Positions 34,626-46,543 of a stretch of 64,000 bases of DNA are shown piece after piece. The position numbers were made by a program, and so were the translations under genes. Below the pieces are notes generated by a model. It saw only the letters and a list, made by a program, of their open reading frames with translations. It was not told the DNA's origin and did not search any database. The DNA comes from Purpureocillium takamizusanense (Eukaryota > Ascomycota > Sordariomycetes > Hypocreales > Ophiocordycipitaceae). Each line of letters begins with the position of its first letter. Within the stretch, counting starts at the first letter, position 1. Location: positions 1,178,001 through 1,242,000 of the forward strand of contig NC_063077.1 in the NCBI RefSeq assembly GCF_022605165.1, in the 5' to 3' direction.

Positions 34626-36069
34626 GAGGGAGGGCGGTGCCGTTTCTACTTCCCTACGTCTCTCTTCCCCCCTCACTTGGCCGGTCGTGTTTGTCATCGT
34701 GGCTTTTTTTCTTTTTCCCGTCATCATGTTGGTTTTCCGGCGCTCCATATCTGCTACGCGCGCGGCTTTTCAGCGCGGTGCGTTTCGGCGCCGTCTTTTG
34801 CATTCAACCTGCGAGTTAGTTCTTTTTTGTTTCTGCCTCATGGCGGTCACGATGGAGTTCTCGATTGGAAAGACAGATGGCGAATGTGATGTGACGGGGG
34901 TGGAAGCGGTGTGTCTTTGTAATTCCCCCTTGTTTTTGTGGCGTCTACATGCTGGCTATAGCGTAGAGAGGAGAGAGAGGGACACGCACGCTGTCTAGAA
35001 CGAAAGACGAGAAGGAGAAGAGGAGGCAGTTCGCACGAAGGGGAAACCACCGCGGAGGACGGTTATAATTGTAGAGTAGGCGAGCAGACAGACAGACAGA
35101 CAGACGGGTCGTCTCACGTCCCAGGAGAGGAGTCTCGTCGGGGGGTTCAAGTTTAGTATTAGAGGAGAAGGGGGAGGGGATGAGCTACACATGAACGAAA
35201 GCATGGACTTGATACTCTTAGTTTGGGGGTAGAGGTCGGAGCGCAAACATGATAAGACGCCATGATGAGCATGATGAACGGGACGTAGTTCCCTACGTAG
35301 ATAATGTAGAAGACTCCCCCCCCACCCCAAATCTCCCCTCGCCTCTTTCCAGATCTCGTTGCGGAATGCCGCGGACGCTCCTCGTGTTGATGATGTGATG
35401 ATGAATGCGGCGCCGCGTCCCCCGCCCCCGCCACACAGGCGCACGCGCGCGCCCTTTCCGCTCTTCGCATCTCCTGCTCTCCAGCCTGGGGCCGCCCTTG
35501 ACCCTTACTTGGCCTTTGCTCGCTTGCTTGCCTGCTCTGTGAGTGGCGCCTCTCCCCCGGGGGGGTATTGTCATTATACCAACGTCCCATAGGGTGGGTA
35601 ACCCAAGATGGCTGGCCAACGGAATTGGAGCGAGTGAGGTGGTTCGGCCTCCGACGCTCCAAGTCCCGCGGCCCAATAACCTCTCAGCGGGCGGGCTGGT
35701 ATCGGGTGGGGGGAGTAGATGAGCATGCCGGGCTTTGACAGGCGGCCCCTCCCTCGGCACCCGAAACGCCCGCCGCGCCTTGGGGATAACGTATGAATTT
35801 GTATGTTCCAGTGTGAATGTGAGTGTGAGTGTGATAGTGTGTGATAGTGTGAGTGCGAGTGTGTGTGAAGGCCATGGTGAATAGCCCCGCATCAGCAGGA
35901 GGGCAGATGGCGTGAGACGAGATGTGGAAAAACGTATATGGAAAAAGAGCCCCAACACGGCGTCGCAAGGCACGTAGATGGCTCTCAGTCACATTTTAGA
36001 AAACGTAGGCCGACCCAGCGGCCGGCCTTCTCCCCACCCTCTCCCCACGACGAGACACCCAGGTGCCTC
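34626..36069. other. convergent 3' intergenic region
   Basis: Lies between the ends of the 5-phosphatase and PKA-like genes. Contains T-rich sequence just after 34.7 kb, a CAGA tetranucleotide run near 35088-35106, and a GTGA/GTGT-rich purine-pyrimidine stretch near 35815-35870. No gene seen. Confidence 0.6.
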
Positions 36070-37444
36070 TCAAAAGTCCTCAAAGTAGTGGTCGTACCGT
36101 TGCGCCATGTCATCCGTGTACTGGGCGCGGCGGCCGTCGTCCTCGGGGTACGTGTCGAAGCACTGGGCGTCGCCGGGATAGCGCACCGGGGGGATGATGG
36201 GGCCCTGGCCGCGGCGGGCGAGCAGGCCGTCCCAGTCGACGTCGGCGAACCACGGGTGGGCTTTGACGCGGGCGGCGCCGCCGGAGATGTTGCCGAGGCG
36301 GCGGGAGCGGTCCGTGGTGCAAAAGGAGCGGATGAGGTCCTTTGCGTCGGGAGAGATGGGGGGCTCCTGGGGGAAGATGACGGGCTTCTCGACGATTCTG
36401 GCGCAGCGCGAGTCAGCGGGTGCTTGCTTTGGGAGGGAGGGGGGGAGGGGGGGAAAAAAGGCGTACTGCTTATAAATCTCAATGGGGTTCTGGTGCCAAA
36501 AGGGCGGATAGCCCGTGAGGAACTCGTACATGAGGATGCCGAGGGCCCACCAGTCGACGGCGGTGGTGTGGCCCTTGTTGTGGATGACCTCGGGGGCGAG
36601 GTACTCGGGGGTGCCGCAGAGGGTGTAGGTCTCGACGGGGCGGTTGTCGTCCTTGTAGCCGAGGCGCTTGGCGAAGCCAAAGTCGACGAGCTTGATGTGG
36701 CCGTCGCGGTCGAGCAGGAGGTTCTCGGGCTTGAGGTCGCGGTAGGCGACGCCGCCCTGGTGCTCGTGCAGGTACTCGAGGACGAGGACGATCTCGGCGG
36801 CGTAGAAGCGGGCGACGGGCTCGTCGAAGCGGCGCAGGCGGCGCAGGTAGCTGAAGAGCTCGCCGCCGGGGACGTAGTCGAGCAGCATGTAGAGCGAGTC
36901 GCGGTCGGCGAAGGAGGCGAGCAGGTTGGTGATGAAGGGGTGGCCGGCCACGTCGGCGAGGATGGCGCGCTCGTGCCGGACGTGGTCGACCTGCTTGAGC
37001 TTGATGACGTCGGTCTTGCGCAGGATCTTGAGGGCGTACACTTCTTGTTGTTGTTGGTGTTGCGCGTCGCCGTCTTGCTGGTGCTGGTGCTGGTGATGTT
37101 GCTGCCGCTCATCGTGGTCTGCCGACGTCGCGGGTCGGACGAGGCATACGCGGGCAAAGGTGCCTAGTAGACGTCCATTGTTCAGCACACACGCAGGTCA
37201 CTCGTTGATGCGTCGCGCGCGCGCGCGATCTCGCACGGCGGGGTTGGAGTTGCTCACCCGTGCCCAGCGTCCGCACGAGGGAGAAATCGCTGGGTTTGAA
37301 CGTCGGCGCGGGCGGGAGCGGCTCGACAACGGCCGATGGCGACGAGGGCTGCGCCTTGCTTTCGCTGCCCTCGCCGCCGCCGCCGCCTTCACGGCTATAG
37401 ACGCCGAGCTGCGCCTGCGACGAATTTGCGACGGTGGCCGCCAT
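36070..37444 (-). CDS. pkaC2: cAMP-dependent protein kinase catalytic subunit, PKA-C2-like
   Basis: Minus-strand exons 37444-37258, 37163-36467 and 36397-36070 give 403 residues. The first splice rebuilds the glycine loop GTGTFARV (61-68) and the second joins YKQ to IVEKPV. Also visible: catalytic Lys in YALKILRK (about 108), YRDLKPEN, DFGFAKR, TLCGTPEYLAPE with the activation-loop Thr, DWWALGILMYE, and the AGC C-terminal tail ending YDHYFEDF-stop (FxxF). The N-terminus is short and Gly/Ser/Pro-rich. An unusual Gln/His insert of about 30 residues (74-102) lies between the glycine-loop strand and the catalytic-lysine strand. Assignment to the second fungal PKA catalytic subunit rather than the first rests on overall length and divergence and is less certain than the family. 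Confidence 0.92.
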
Positions 37445-38839
37445 TCTCGGAGGGATACACGGACAGAGATGGAGAGAGAAAAGAGAAAGAAGCGCCTGCA
37501 ATGGGGGACGTTTTCCGCCCAGCCGCGCGGGCGGCAACGAGAGAATGGAGGGAGTGAGTGACGACGTCCGGGTCGTTGGGCTGTCGCGCTTGCGCGGGTG
37601 CGTTGTGCGGCTCCTGGTTTGGTTTCAGATGCGGTCCATGATCGGCCGCCGGTCTACGGCGAGGACGAGGAGGGACGGGCAGGAGGAGGACGTGGAGGAG
37701 GAGGCGGAGCGGAGCTGCAGCAGCGCGAGGGCGGACGTCGGGGACATTGGGCGGCGCGAGTGCAGCGAGCTGTGGTGTTGCCTGCCGTCCACCACGGATA
37801 TGAGATGTCGGTGTCGGTGTCGGTGTTGGTGTCGGTATGTTGAGGGTGCGGAGGAGGAAGAGGAGGAGGAGGAGGAGGAGGAGGAGGCGGCGGCGCTGGG
37901 CCAAACAGACGAGGTTCAGCTTACGGTTACATGCGCGTCACTTTCTTTGCCTTGGACACCACCACACCGTCCATATACATACATAGATACCCACCACTAG
38001 ACGACATCCATCAGCTCTGCCTTGACCGGCATGTGGATGCGCTACGTAGCAGCAGCACGAGCGCGCTATTACACTCGCAAGATAGCAGGGCAGCAGCAGC
38101 GGCAGCAGCAGCAATGGGCCGTGATGGATGGATGGATCCCTGGGGAGCGCCAGCCGCCAGCCCATCCGCCATCCGCCGATCCGCCGCGGGGCAGCGGAGA
38201 GCAGCAGCGGGGGGACGCCTGGTCGAGAGTCGACCGTCTGTTGGTGATTGATTCCCTTATGACGCAACGGCGCCTCCATTCGCCATCGGGAGTGGGGGGA
38301 CGGGAGGGGACGAGGAGGGGAGGGAAGAGGGGCAACAGATGGATGTCCCTTGTGTTCCCTTTGCTATGCAAACGGATGGCAGCCTCCCTCTCAGCCATCC
38401 TGCCTTTATAGATGGTCGGCATGAACTGGATTGGGCCAGCCTGGGTGGCATGTAATACCCTTTAATGGCTTGCATGTGCCCATCGCCATGTCCTCCCTTT
38501 TGACAGTCAGTCCCGTCTGCGCCGTCCGGCATCGTCAGCCATCAGCAGCAGCAGCCTGCGCCTGGACCTGGGCCTGGGCCTAGGTCGTCGCCGAGAGGAA
38601 TGCGCACTTGGCCACGTCCATTTCACTCCAGCCCTGTGCAGCGAAGACGACCAAAAGCCAGGACGGGCATCGATCGTGGTTGGCCTGGCCCTCCCCGTAG
38701 CGCCTGGGCAAGGTAAGCTGAGGTAAAAGCCAAGGTTACCCTCGGCCACGGCGCGCAGCGTGGCACTGCATGCCGTATGGTGCATCGCGGTGTGACGCCG
38801 CGTCCAAGTTCCAGCGATTCGGCAACGGCAGTCACCTTT

Positions 38840-38873
<34 letters not shown>

Positions 38874-40191
38874 CCCTGTCCCGTCGCTCTGCTTGCTTGC
38901 TTGCATTCGCCGCCCACTGCTGCCGTCCTCCTCGTCGTCGTCGCCGCCGCGTTAATGTCGCATGCACCAAACAAGCCCCAGATATAATATATCGAACCTA
39001 TTAGGGCACACCGTGGGCTGTCCCGCCGCCCGGTAAAGTGCTCAACGGTCGTGGTCCGTCCCTGCAGCCATGCGCGCGCGGCGCCGCCTCCGTGGCGTAA
39101 GGTACTTGCTGTACTTCGTAGGTTGCTGCTGTCCCTTCTAACACAGCGCTGCAGCAATCCCGCGCGAACACCATCTGGGCAAGACACCTAGGGAGGGAAA
39201 GGACGCGCTGCCAGAGCAAACTCAATGCGACAGGTTGCACCGTCGGTCAGGGTGGAGGTCAGGACGTCAGCCATGCCCCGTCTTGCAGGGTCCATTGATG
39301 GATTGGTGGAGGGATGGGTGGATGGATGGATGGATGGCTTGGATGGATACTGATGAGCCTGGGGGCCCGCTACTGCTGCAGCAGCCTACCTCAGTGACCG
39401 ACCGACTCCCCGGGGGCAACCTATCACTGAACCGCTGCTGCATGAAGTTCCAGCTCCACCAGCCCAGGGCAGACAGACTCCATTGCCGGAGTGGCCGCCG
39501 CTGCAGACGCCGAGCGTGCCCCGCCTCCGCTGCCCGCCCGTGCTGCCGGCGCAGCGTCCACGCCCCGGCTCCAGCCCCTCCAGGGCTCTCGGCGAGGCGC
39601 CCCCCGCCCCGTCACCTCACTGGCCCCCAGCCCAGGGCAGCCCCTCCACCCCCCCCCCCTCCCTTGCGCCAGCTAGAGGGCTGTGAGCTGAGCTGGTTAG
39701 GTGCCCAGGTGAGGTGCACGATGACTTTGATGGGAGGCTTCTGAGGTGCCTGGGCGGAGTCGACGCGAGTCCAGTCCAGTGCGCTCCAGCACAGGAGCTC
39801 GAGCACCCGGGCAGGCACGTCCGCCCGCCCGACTCGTCAGCACCCGTCCGCCGCCAACCACCCAACCACCTTAGTACCAGACCCAGAAGACAGCACTGAG
39901 GTGACAGACGACCGACCCCGACCGTCTAACCCATTCCATCCAGGTCCGCCGTCTGTCCACAACCACCTCCATCGTCAGACCTCTCCTCCCATCCACCTCG
40001 CCCTTGCCCGACATCACCGCCAATTACCGACCGCGAGGCCGCGACCCTCGACACACGACCGCACCCGATCGTCTCGCGCCATCCCTCCGCTCCCCCGCTA
40101 TCTAGCTGCGGCCGTACACCTTCCCCTCTCTCGCCGCCGCGTGTCGGCACCGCCATGCGCCGCCGCTGAACCCCCGGCACCCCGAGTCACC
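37445..40191. other. divergent promoter region between PKA-like and TBC genes
   Basis: No supportable gene. Contains a GAG/AGG run (about 37850-37890), a CAG run (38095-38115), a CA microsatellite (38841-38871), a GGAT run (39315-39340), and from about 39.9 kb a C-rich leader continuous with the TBC gene start. Confidence 0.6.
38841..38871. repeat. (CA)n microsatellite
   Basis: Fifteen perfect CA units. Confidence 0.95.
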
Positions 40192-43100
40192 ATGTTCTCC
40201 AACCTGACCAACATCGTGCAAAAGGCCCAGCAGCTCATCGACCCCACGCAGGGCCTCAACCTCTCGGGCTCCGACCGCAACCCGTCCAAGGCCTCGCTCT
40301 TCCAGAGCCAGTTCCGCCTGCCGCCCTCCCAAACGCCCCTCTACGAGATCAACGCCGAGCTCACCATCCCTCCCTCCAATGCCACCCGCGGCGAACGCGA
40401 CGCCGAGCGCGGATGGCACTATCCCGGCAAGCTGCACCTCTCCGAGGCCTACATGTGCTTCTCGACCACGCCTACCAGCTTCGCCCAGTCCGCCAGCACC
40501 TCCACCTCGGCTGCCTTTACCGGCCAGACTCACGGTGCCGGGCCCAGCGGCAATGGCTTCACATTTCCGCTCTGCGCCATCCGGAGGGTCGAGAGGCTCA
40601 ACAGCCAAAACTTTCAGGTACGCCCCGCCCTTTCGTGCTTTTGTAGACACATTGCGGTCGCCCCTACTGACGCGTCTGTCGTCGTCTAGTTCGCGCTCGC
40701 GATAACCACGTGGAACGGCCTGCTCGCCGACAGCCCCAAGGACAAGGACTCTGCTGCCAAGGATGCCGCCCGGGAACAGCGAATCACCATTCATCTCGCC
40801 GGCACCCGGCACGCGTGCGAGCGCTTCTGCGATGGCCTCAAGCGCGGGCTGAGGGCCGGCGTCGGCAACGTGGCCAAGCTGCGCAAAGTCGTGGCCGAGT
40901 GCTACTCGGAACACCTCCTGCGCACCGAGGAGAGGAAGAACGTGAGCCCCCCCGACGCCGGCCTGGGCATGGTCTTTCGCTATCCTGGCGACCCCAAGAA
41001 GCTGCGAGACCGCGCCAAGATGCGCCTCTGGGCCGAGTACCTGCGAGACAACGGCCGCAACACCACGCTCATCCGCCAGCCCACCTTCCACAAGCTCATC
41101 CGCGTCGGTCTCCCCAACCGACTGCGGGGCGAGATATGGGAGCTCACCTCGGGCTCCATCTACCTGCGCCTCGAGAACCCGACCCAGTACGCCGACACGC
41201 TGGCCAAGTTTGAGGGCCAGGAGTCGCTCGCCATCGACGAGATCGAAAAGGACCTGAACCGAAGCCTGCCCGAGTACCCCGGCTTCCAGAGCGAGGACGG
41301 CATCGGGAGGCTGCGCCGCGTCCTGACGGCGTACAGCTGGGTCAACCCCGACGTCGGCTACTGCCAGGCCATGAATATCGTGGTGGCGGCGCTCCTCATC
41401 TACATGTCCGAGTCGCAGGCCTTTTTCCTCCTCTCCGCCCTGTGCGACCGCCTGGTGCCCGGGTACTACTCGACGACCATGTACGGCACCCTCCTCGACC
41501 AAAAGGTCTTTGAGTCTCTGGTCGAGAGGACGATGCCCATTCTCTGGGAGCACCTGGTCAAGAGCGACGTTCAGCTATCCGTCGTCTCCTTGCCTTGGTT
41601 CCTCTCCCTCTACGTCAACTCCATGCCCCTCATATTTGCTTTCCGGGTCCTCGACGTCTTCTTCGTCGAGGGACCCAAGGTCCTGTTTCAGGTCGGCCTG
41701 GCTATCCTGCGCATCAACGGAGAGGAGCTGCTCGACGCTGCCGACGACGGGGCGTTCATCTCGGTCCTCAAGTCGTACTTTTCACGGCTAGACGAGTCCG
41801 CGCACCCCAAGTCCGAGAACCCCAAGCTGCGCGCCGTCACGCGGTTTCAGGAGCTCATGGTTGTGGCGTTCAAGGAGTTTTCGGGCATCACGCACAGCAC
41901 CATTACGGATCTGCGGCTCAAGAAGAAGGATGCCGTGCTGAGCAACATTGAAAACTTTGCGAAGCGGACCGCGATTCGAAACCTGGGACCCGACAGCAAG
42001 CTCATCAGCACCGACGAGCTCGGCGCGCTGTACGACCGGTTCTACAGCGTGCTTTACGAACGGCAGCAGCGGGACATGATGATTCAGGAGGAGGCCCAGC
42101 GGAGGGCCAAGTCGAGTAGGATGAGAGCCTCCGAGATCTTCGCCTCCGGGCTCCCCCAGGGCGAGGCTGTCGAGAAGGGGCGGGTGGCCCTCGGCCCTAG
42201 CACCAGCCTCATGGATTACGATGCCTTCCGGGAGTTCCTCGCCGGCATGTGCAAGTGGGCCATTTCCGACTCCCCGAATCACTCGAGGCGCGAGACGGGT
42301 GAGATGGACAGGCTATCCAAGAGCGCCAGGAGGCCGGCCGACATCATGTCGCCGTGGGGGACCGGCCCGGCGCCTGCCGAGCACGACTTTTTGCAGCGGC
42401 TGTACAGAAAGTGGGACGTCGATGGCAACTCGGCCCTGACGCTGCAAAACGTCGTGACGGGGCTGGCCGGGATCAAGGGCAAGCGGGACATCATGGGCAC
42501 CATCACGTACTTTTTCGAGCTCTACGACGACGACAACGACGGCAAGGTGGACCGCGAGGGCATCTTGCGGATATCAGAGGCGCTGCTGTTCTTGTCGCGA
42601 CGCGGGCTAGAGGGCACCCTGAGCCCCAACGCCTCGAGCACGGCACTCAACGGCGACGCAGCCAGCGCGCACGACTCGCAGAACAGCCTTCCCTCGGGCA
42701 TTCCGACGAACGAGCGCTTTCTGGGCAGCGTAAGCGCCTTTATCCGTCGGTGCTTTGAGTACGCGGACCCCGACCACCCTCAGCATCAAAGCGATGGCGA
42801 GGCTCCTGTAGCCGGCGGGGCCACCGACAACAGCGCCGCTTTTGCCATCGGGGACGACGACGACGACGAAGACTTGCTGGGCCTGGAAACGCCAGCTGCA
42901 TCTCCGTCCAAGACCAAGAAGCCTGGGGACGTGTCCCCGGCCTCGAGCGGCGACGCCGCCCAGCGCACGGCGTCCAGAGCCAAGTCTGAGGCCGCCAACG
43001 CAGCGCTGGACCCGGCGCACCCGCTGCACATTACGCTCCCGACGTTTAGGATGGTGGTACTAGCCGACGAGCTGTTGGAGCAGTTCTTTGAGTCGTCGTT

Positions 43101-43620
43101 CCCATCGTCTTTCCACATCATCGAGGGCGTCCCGAGTGCGGCGGCGGCGTCGTCGGCGTCATCACTCACCACATTTGCCAGCCTTGGCTTTGGGGTGCGG
43201 CCGCCTCCCGTCCAAGCAGGCCCGCCGGGCGCCGGACGAGGCCTGCGCGGCGTGCTCGACAACATCGTCACGGACGGCATGCGCGTGGCGACCGAGGTGC
43301 GCAGGCGGATGGAGGAGGCGCAAAGGGAGCTGGAGAAGAACGCCTTGCCCGGACAGCGCCCCGAGGATGACGACGAGGATGACGACGACATTGGCGTGGC
43401 CGTCGGGGCCCGGGCCGGACCGGGCGGCACGAGCCAGGACATTGAGCGGCGCTCCGTCAAGAGCACGGACCGCGACCTACTGGACGGGCTCGACGCAGAG
43501 GCGGGCGCGCCGTCCAAGGATCAGGAGCCGAACCTGATGGACATGGACCCGGGCGAGGGGAAGCGTCCCGCGGGGCCGGCAACGACGCAGGGCACGGGCG
43601 TGGTAGAGTTTGAAGGGTGA
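40192..43620 (+). CDS. gyp2: GRAM-TBC-EF-hand Rab GTPase-activating protein (Gyp2/Mdr1-like)
   Basis: Exons 40192-40617 and 40690-43620 give 1118 residues; the GTACGC donor and TCTAG acceptor are in phase 0. Residues 1 to about 220 hold a GRAM-like lipid-binding region (HYPGKLHLSEAYMCFS, FPLCAIRRVERLN, then ITIHLAGTRHACERFCDGL). The TBC domain starts near 280 (GLPNRLRGEIW). It carries both catalytic fingers: the arginine finger in IEKDLNR (about 333) and the glutamine finger in GYCQAMN (about 367). Two EF-hand-like loops follow (WDVDGNSALTL near 717, YDDDNDGKVDREG near 760). The tail is acidic and Ser/Ala-rich. This order matches yeast Gyp2 and animal TBC1D8/9, which stimulate GTP hydrolysis on Rab proteins in Golgi/endosome traffic. 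The start has MFSNLTNIVQKAQQLIDP, a typical amphipathic beginning of the family. Confidence 0.93.
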
Positions 43621-44450
43621 TGAGGTGGCGGGGGGACTGTACGAGTGAGGAGCCGCGCCGCAGTGCGGATGGAGGCCGGCTGGTACGACCCGGCGGAATA
43701 GACGGCATGTACGACGGCGCGAGGGCAGTTTTAGGATCATCTCATGTGCGAGGGAAGGGGGCAGGCAGGCAGGTCGTCTGTATTGGGTATCTGGGACGTG
43801 TATCGATTGGCGCAAGATGGGGCGTGGTGACTACAGTAAGAGCATCTCATACGGCCAACAAGAGCAAAGAACAACAACGCGCGCATCATGTCGAGGACGT
43901 TGCGACCCGGGAGCGGCGTTGGTCACGGGCAAGCGCCCAGGCTCGTGTACATTATTCCAGTCTTTGGGCGGGGGGCGATTTGAAAACAATACGGGGTCTC
44001 TCTGTGTAGCGGTCTGGGTGGGGGTATTATACGCTTGCAACGTCCATGTGCTCTCCTGCGCGCGCCTTGGATGCACATCGTCAACCACAGTTTTGATACT
44101 CACTCTCACTTTCTCGTTGTATGAAGACACTGAAGCGCGAAAACATGGAAGCACAGAACACACGGGGAGACCGGCAGCCAAAGACCATCATTCACGCCCC
44201 CCGCCCCCAGTCACAGGCACGATGTCCCCCATTTTATACCCTACTTCTGGGCTACCACCATAGCGGACGGATTGGGCTCCAGGGCGTCTGTCGGGGTCGT
44301 TGAGCCAAAGAGGGGGGGGGGGAGACAGCGGCAGCTGTGACAAAGGGGGCCGGGGTGTTGTTTGGATCATGTCGTCGTCGTCGTCGTAGTAGTCAGGTGC
44401 TCACCTGGCTGGCGGATGGTCGTCCATCCTGGCCAGAGGCGCCACCAGGC
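43621..44450. other. convergent 3' intergenic region
   Basis: Contains the 3' flanks of the TBC and Nudix genes. No further gene seen. Confidence 0.7.
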
Positions 44451-45299
44451 TCAAATGTCGTAGCCGGAGCGGCGCATGTCGTCGAGGGCCTTCTCGACGA
44501 CGCTGGCGTCGGTCGGGAAAGTCATGCGGCCGGGCGCGTCGCGAGCGTCGACCCACTCGAGGATGTAGTGCGCCTCCCATGCCTCGCGCGTGTCGGCGGC
44601 GTGCGACTCGGCCGTCGAGTCGCCCTCGGCGACGTACCAGAGGACGAGCTTGAGGGCGAGGGTGCCGCGGCAGCGCCTGGTGGTGACTGCGATTGGCTCC
44701 GTGTTGGGCTGCCAGGAGGTGACGTCTTCGAGGTTGTGCCACTGGGCGTCGTCGTCGTCGGCGGCGGTGTCTGCTGTATCAACCTCATGTCCTTGGCCAT
44801 TGCCGCTGCCGCTGCCGTTGGAGGCAGTGGCCGCTGCTGATACCGTCGGTCCCCCTACAGCACCAGCACCACCAGCAGCGGCTTCCGCAGCCGCCGCCGC
44901 CGCAGCGCTAGGCGTCGCAGTGCCAAAGTGCGCGTCGAGCATCTCCGCCGTGGGCGTGGCGCGGGTGGCGACGCGCAGGGGCAGCAGGCGGAAGCCCAGG
45001 AGGCCCGTCTCCTCGCAGGTCTCGCGGAGGGCGGCGCGGGCCACGTCCTCGCCGATGTTCTTGCGACCCTTGGGTAGCTGGGTGATGCCGGTGTGGGGGT
45101 CGTGCAGGAGGGCGATGAGGCGGCGGGCCGGGTCGACGGGCACGCAGCCGCACGAGATCATGAGGTTCTGCGAGGCGTGGAAGGAGGCGGTGAAGTCCGA
45201 GTCGGGGAAGAGGGCGGCGGAGGCGTGGACGGCGGAGACGGGGGGTTGGTGGTGGTGCGCCTGTTGTTGGTGCTGGTGGTGCGGCTTCGTGGGAGACAT
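44451..45299 (-). CDS. Nudix hydrolase family protein
   Basis: One uninterrupted frame of 282 residues starting MSPTKPHHQH. A perfect Nudix box lies at residues 78-100 (G-x5-E-x7-RETCEETGL), the Mg-binding motif of enzymes that cleave nucleoside diphosphates linked to another moiety. Upstream are the expected strand MISCGCVPVDP and IALLHDPHTGITQLPKG. About 60 residues of Ala/Gly/Ser-rich, then acidic sequence (about 125-190) separate the Nudix box from the C-terminal strands and helix (LKLVLWYVAEG, WVDARDAPGRMTF). The first 30 residues are Pro/His/Gln-rich. The substrate cannot be read from the sequence; diadenosine polyphosphates or inositol pyrophosphates are family possibilities only. The gene is divergent from the dehydrogenase gene, with about 1.24 kb between their starts. 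Confidence 0.92.
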   Translation of the reverse strand: MSPTKPHHQHQQQAHHHQPPVSAVHASAALFPDSDFTASFHASQNLMISCGCVPVDPARRLIALLHDPHTGITQLPKGRKNIGEDVARAALRETCEETGLLGFRLLPLRVATRATPTAEMLDAHFGTATPSAAAAAAAEAAAGGAGAVGGPTVSAAATASNGSGSGNGQGHEVDTADTAADDDDAQWHNLEDVTSWQPNTEPIAVTTRRCRGTLALKLVLWYVAEGDSTAESHAADTREAWEAHYILEWVDARDAPGRMTFPTDASVVEKALDDMRRSGYDI

Positions 45300-45464
45300 G
45301 ATCGGCGATGAATGAGAGTGGTAGTGGTGGTGATGGCAGTAGGCGAGGGTGAGTGAGCAGGTCGAGGCTGTGAATCGCCTCGATGATGCTGACGAGTGAA
45401 CGGCGCGGCGAAATGTGGCGACGACGACGACGACGATACTAACTGACTAAGAGACTAACTGAAG

Positions 45465-45500
<36 letters not shown>

Positions 45501-46543
45501 AAAAGACGCTCAAAGACGCATCCCCGCCCAGGAGCCACGATATATCAGCTAAAGCGGAGAGCAGGTCGGTGCGCCGACGCCCTGAGCGTGAGCGCAAGGC
45601 GAGTTGGGCTTGAGTGAAGTGAAGTCCGTGTGAGGTCAAGTGTGGATGCGATGCGATGCGGATGCCGCCCGGCTGGCCGGGGAAAGAGTCACACGGGGCT
45701 CTCTTTCCCCTGTGGCGCCGCCGCCGACGCCGCAATGGGCTCGCCGGAGCAGCAGCTGGCTGGCGTCGGGAGGCGTGTGATTGGGCGGGCGCGGGGAGGG
45801 AAGACGCAGATGCAGCCGATGCAGGTGCAGGCAGATGCAGATGCAAATGCCGAAGTGGCGGCCCTTGCAGGGGCATCGGAATGTACCTACTAACGTTACT
45901 CTGTTTGTGTTGTGCGTGCGGAGTGCGGGACATGGAAGGGGGGCATCGTGAAGAGAGGTACGTCCGCACACGAGTGAAGACGTCCAATGTTGTAGAGCGT
46001 CGCTCCAGCAAGGGGCCAAGACTCTCTTCTCTCTCCGGCCGCCAGATCCATTTGCTCGTCCGCTCGCTGACCTCCCGTATGGGTGCTGGGTGAGTCTCTC
46101 CCGGGCAGAAAGAGAGTGGGGAAGGAGATGCGCGATGCCCAAGACGACAGACACGGCATGTCAAGCTTGTTCCATGGCTGTCAGCGCCCATCCATCGCCC
46201 ATCATCCTCAGCTTCCGCGGCTCGTCCGCGACGCAATCTGTATGGGATCCAAGCAATGCGCATCGAAGATTTGGCTTCGCACGCGCAGCGCGGCGGTGCT
46301 GCACTGCGGTGACGTGATTGTGGCCTCGACCGCCCCGACCGCGACCCTGACCCCGCCCCCCGCTCACTGCGAGCGAACGAACGCCAATGACGCCAGTGAG
46401 GCAGGTTGATATGCCATGCGGCAATCAATCCATTACATCACAGCCTCCTCCTGCCACTGTCCGTCGTCGGTCGCCCTTCACCCTTCACCTCGCGTCTTCC
46501 CCATCTCCACTTGCATCGCCATCTGCCTACGATCCCTGCCGCA
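45300..46543. other. divergent promoter region (Nudix / dehydrogenase)
   Basis: No gene seen. Contains the GAT repeat and balanced sequence. A C-rich stretch (about 46440-46540) precedes the dehydrogenase start and is its likely leader. Confidence 0.7.
45467..45497. repeat. (GAT)n trinucleotide repeat
   Basis: Ten perfect GAT/ATG units upstream of the Nudix gene. Confidence 0.95.

Noticed and set aside
33294..34748. 484-codon minus-strand open frame
   Set aside because: Exact antisense shadow of the 5-phosphatase exon; the GC-rich third positions keep the opposite frame open. Arg/Val-rich with no domain.
35938..37167. 409-codon plus-strand open frame rich in Val/Gly/Glu
   Set aside because: Antisense of the PKA-like kinase gene.
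40102..41553. 483-codon minus-strand open frame
   Set aside because: Antisense of the TBC gene, whose GRAM and TBC motifs are unambiguous.
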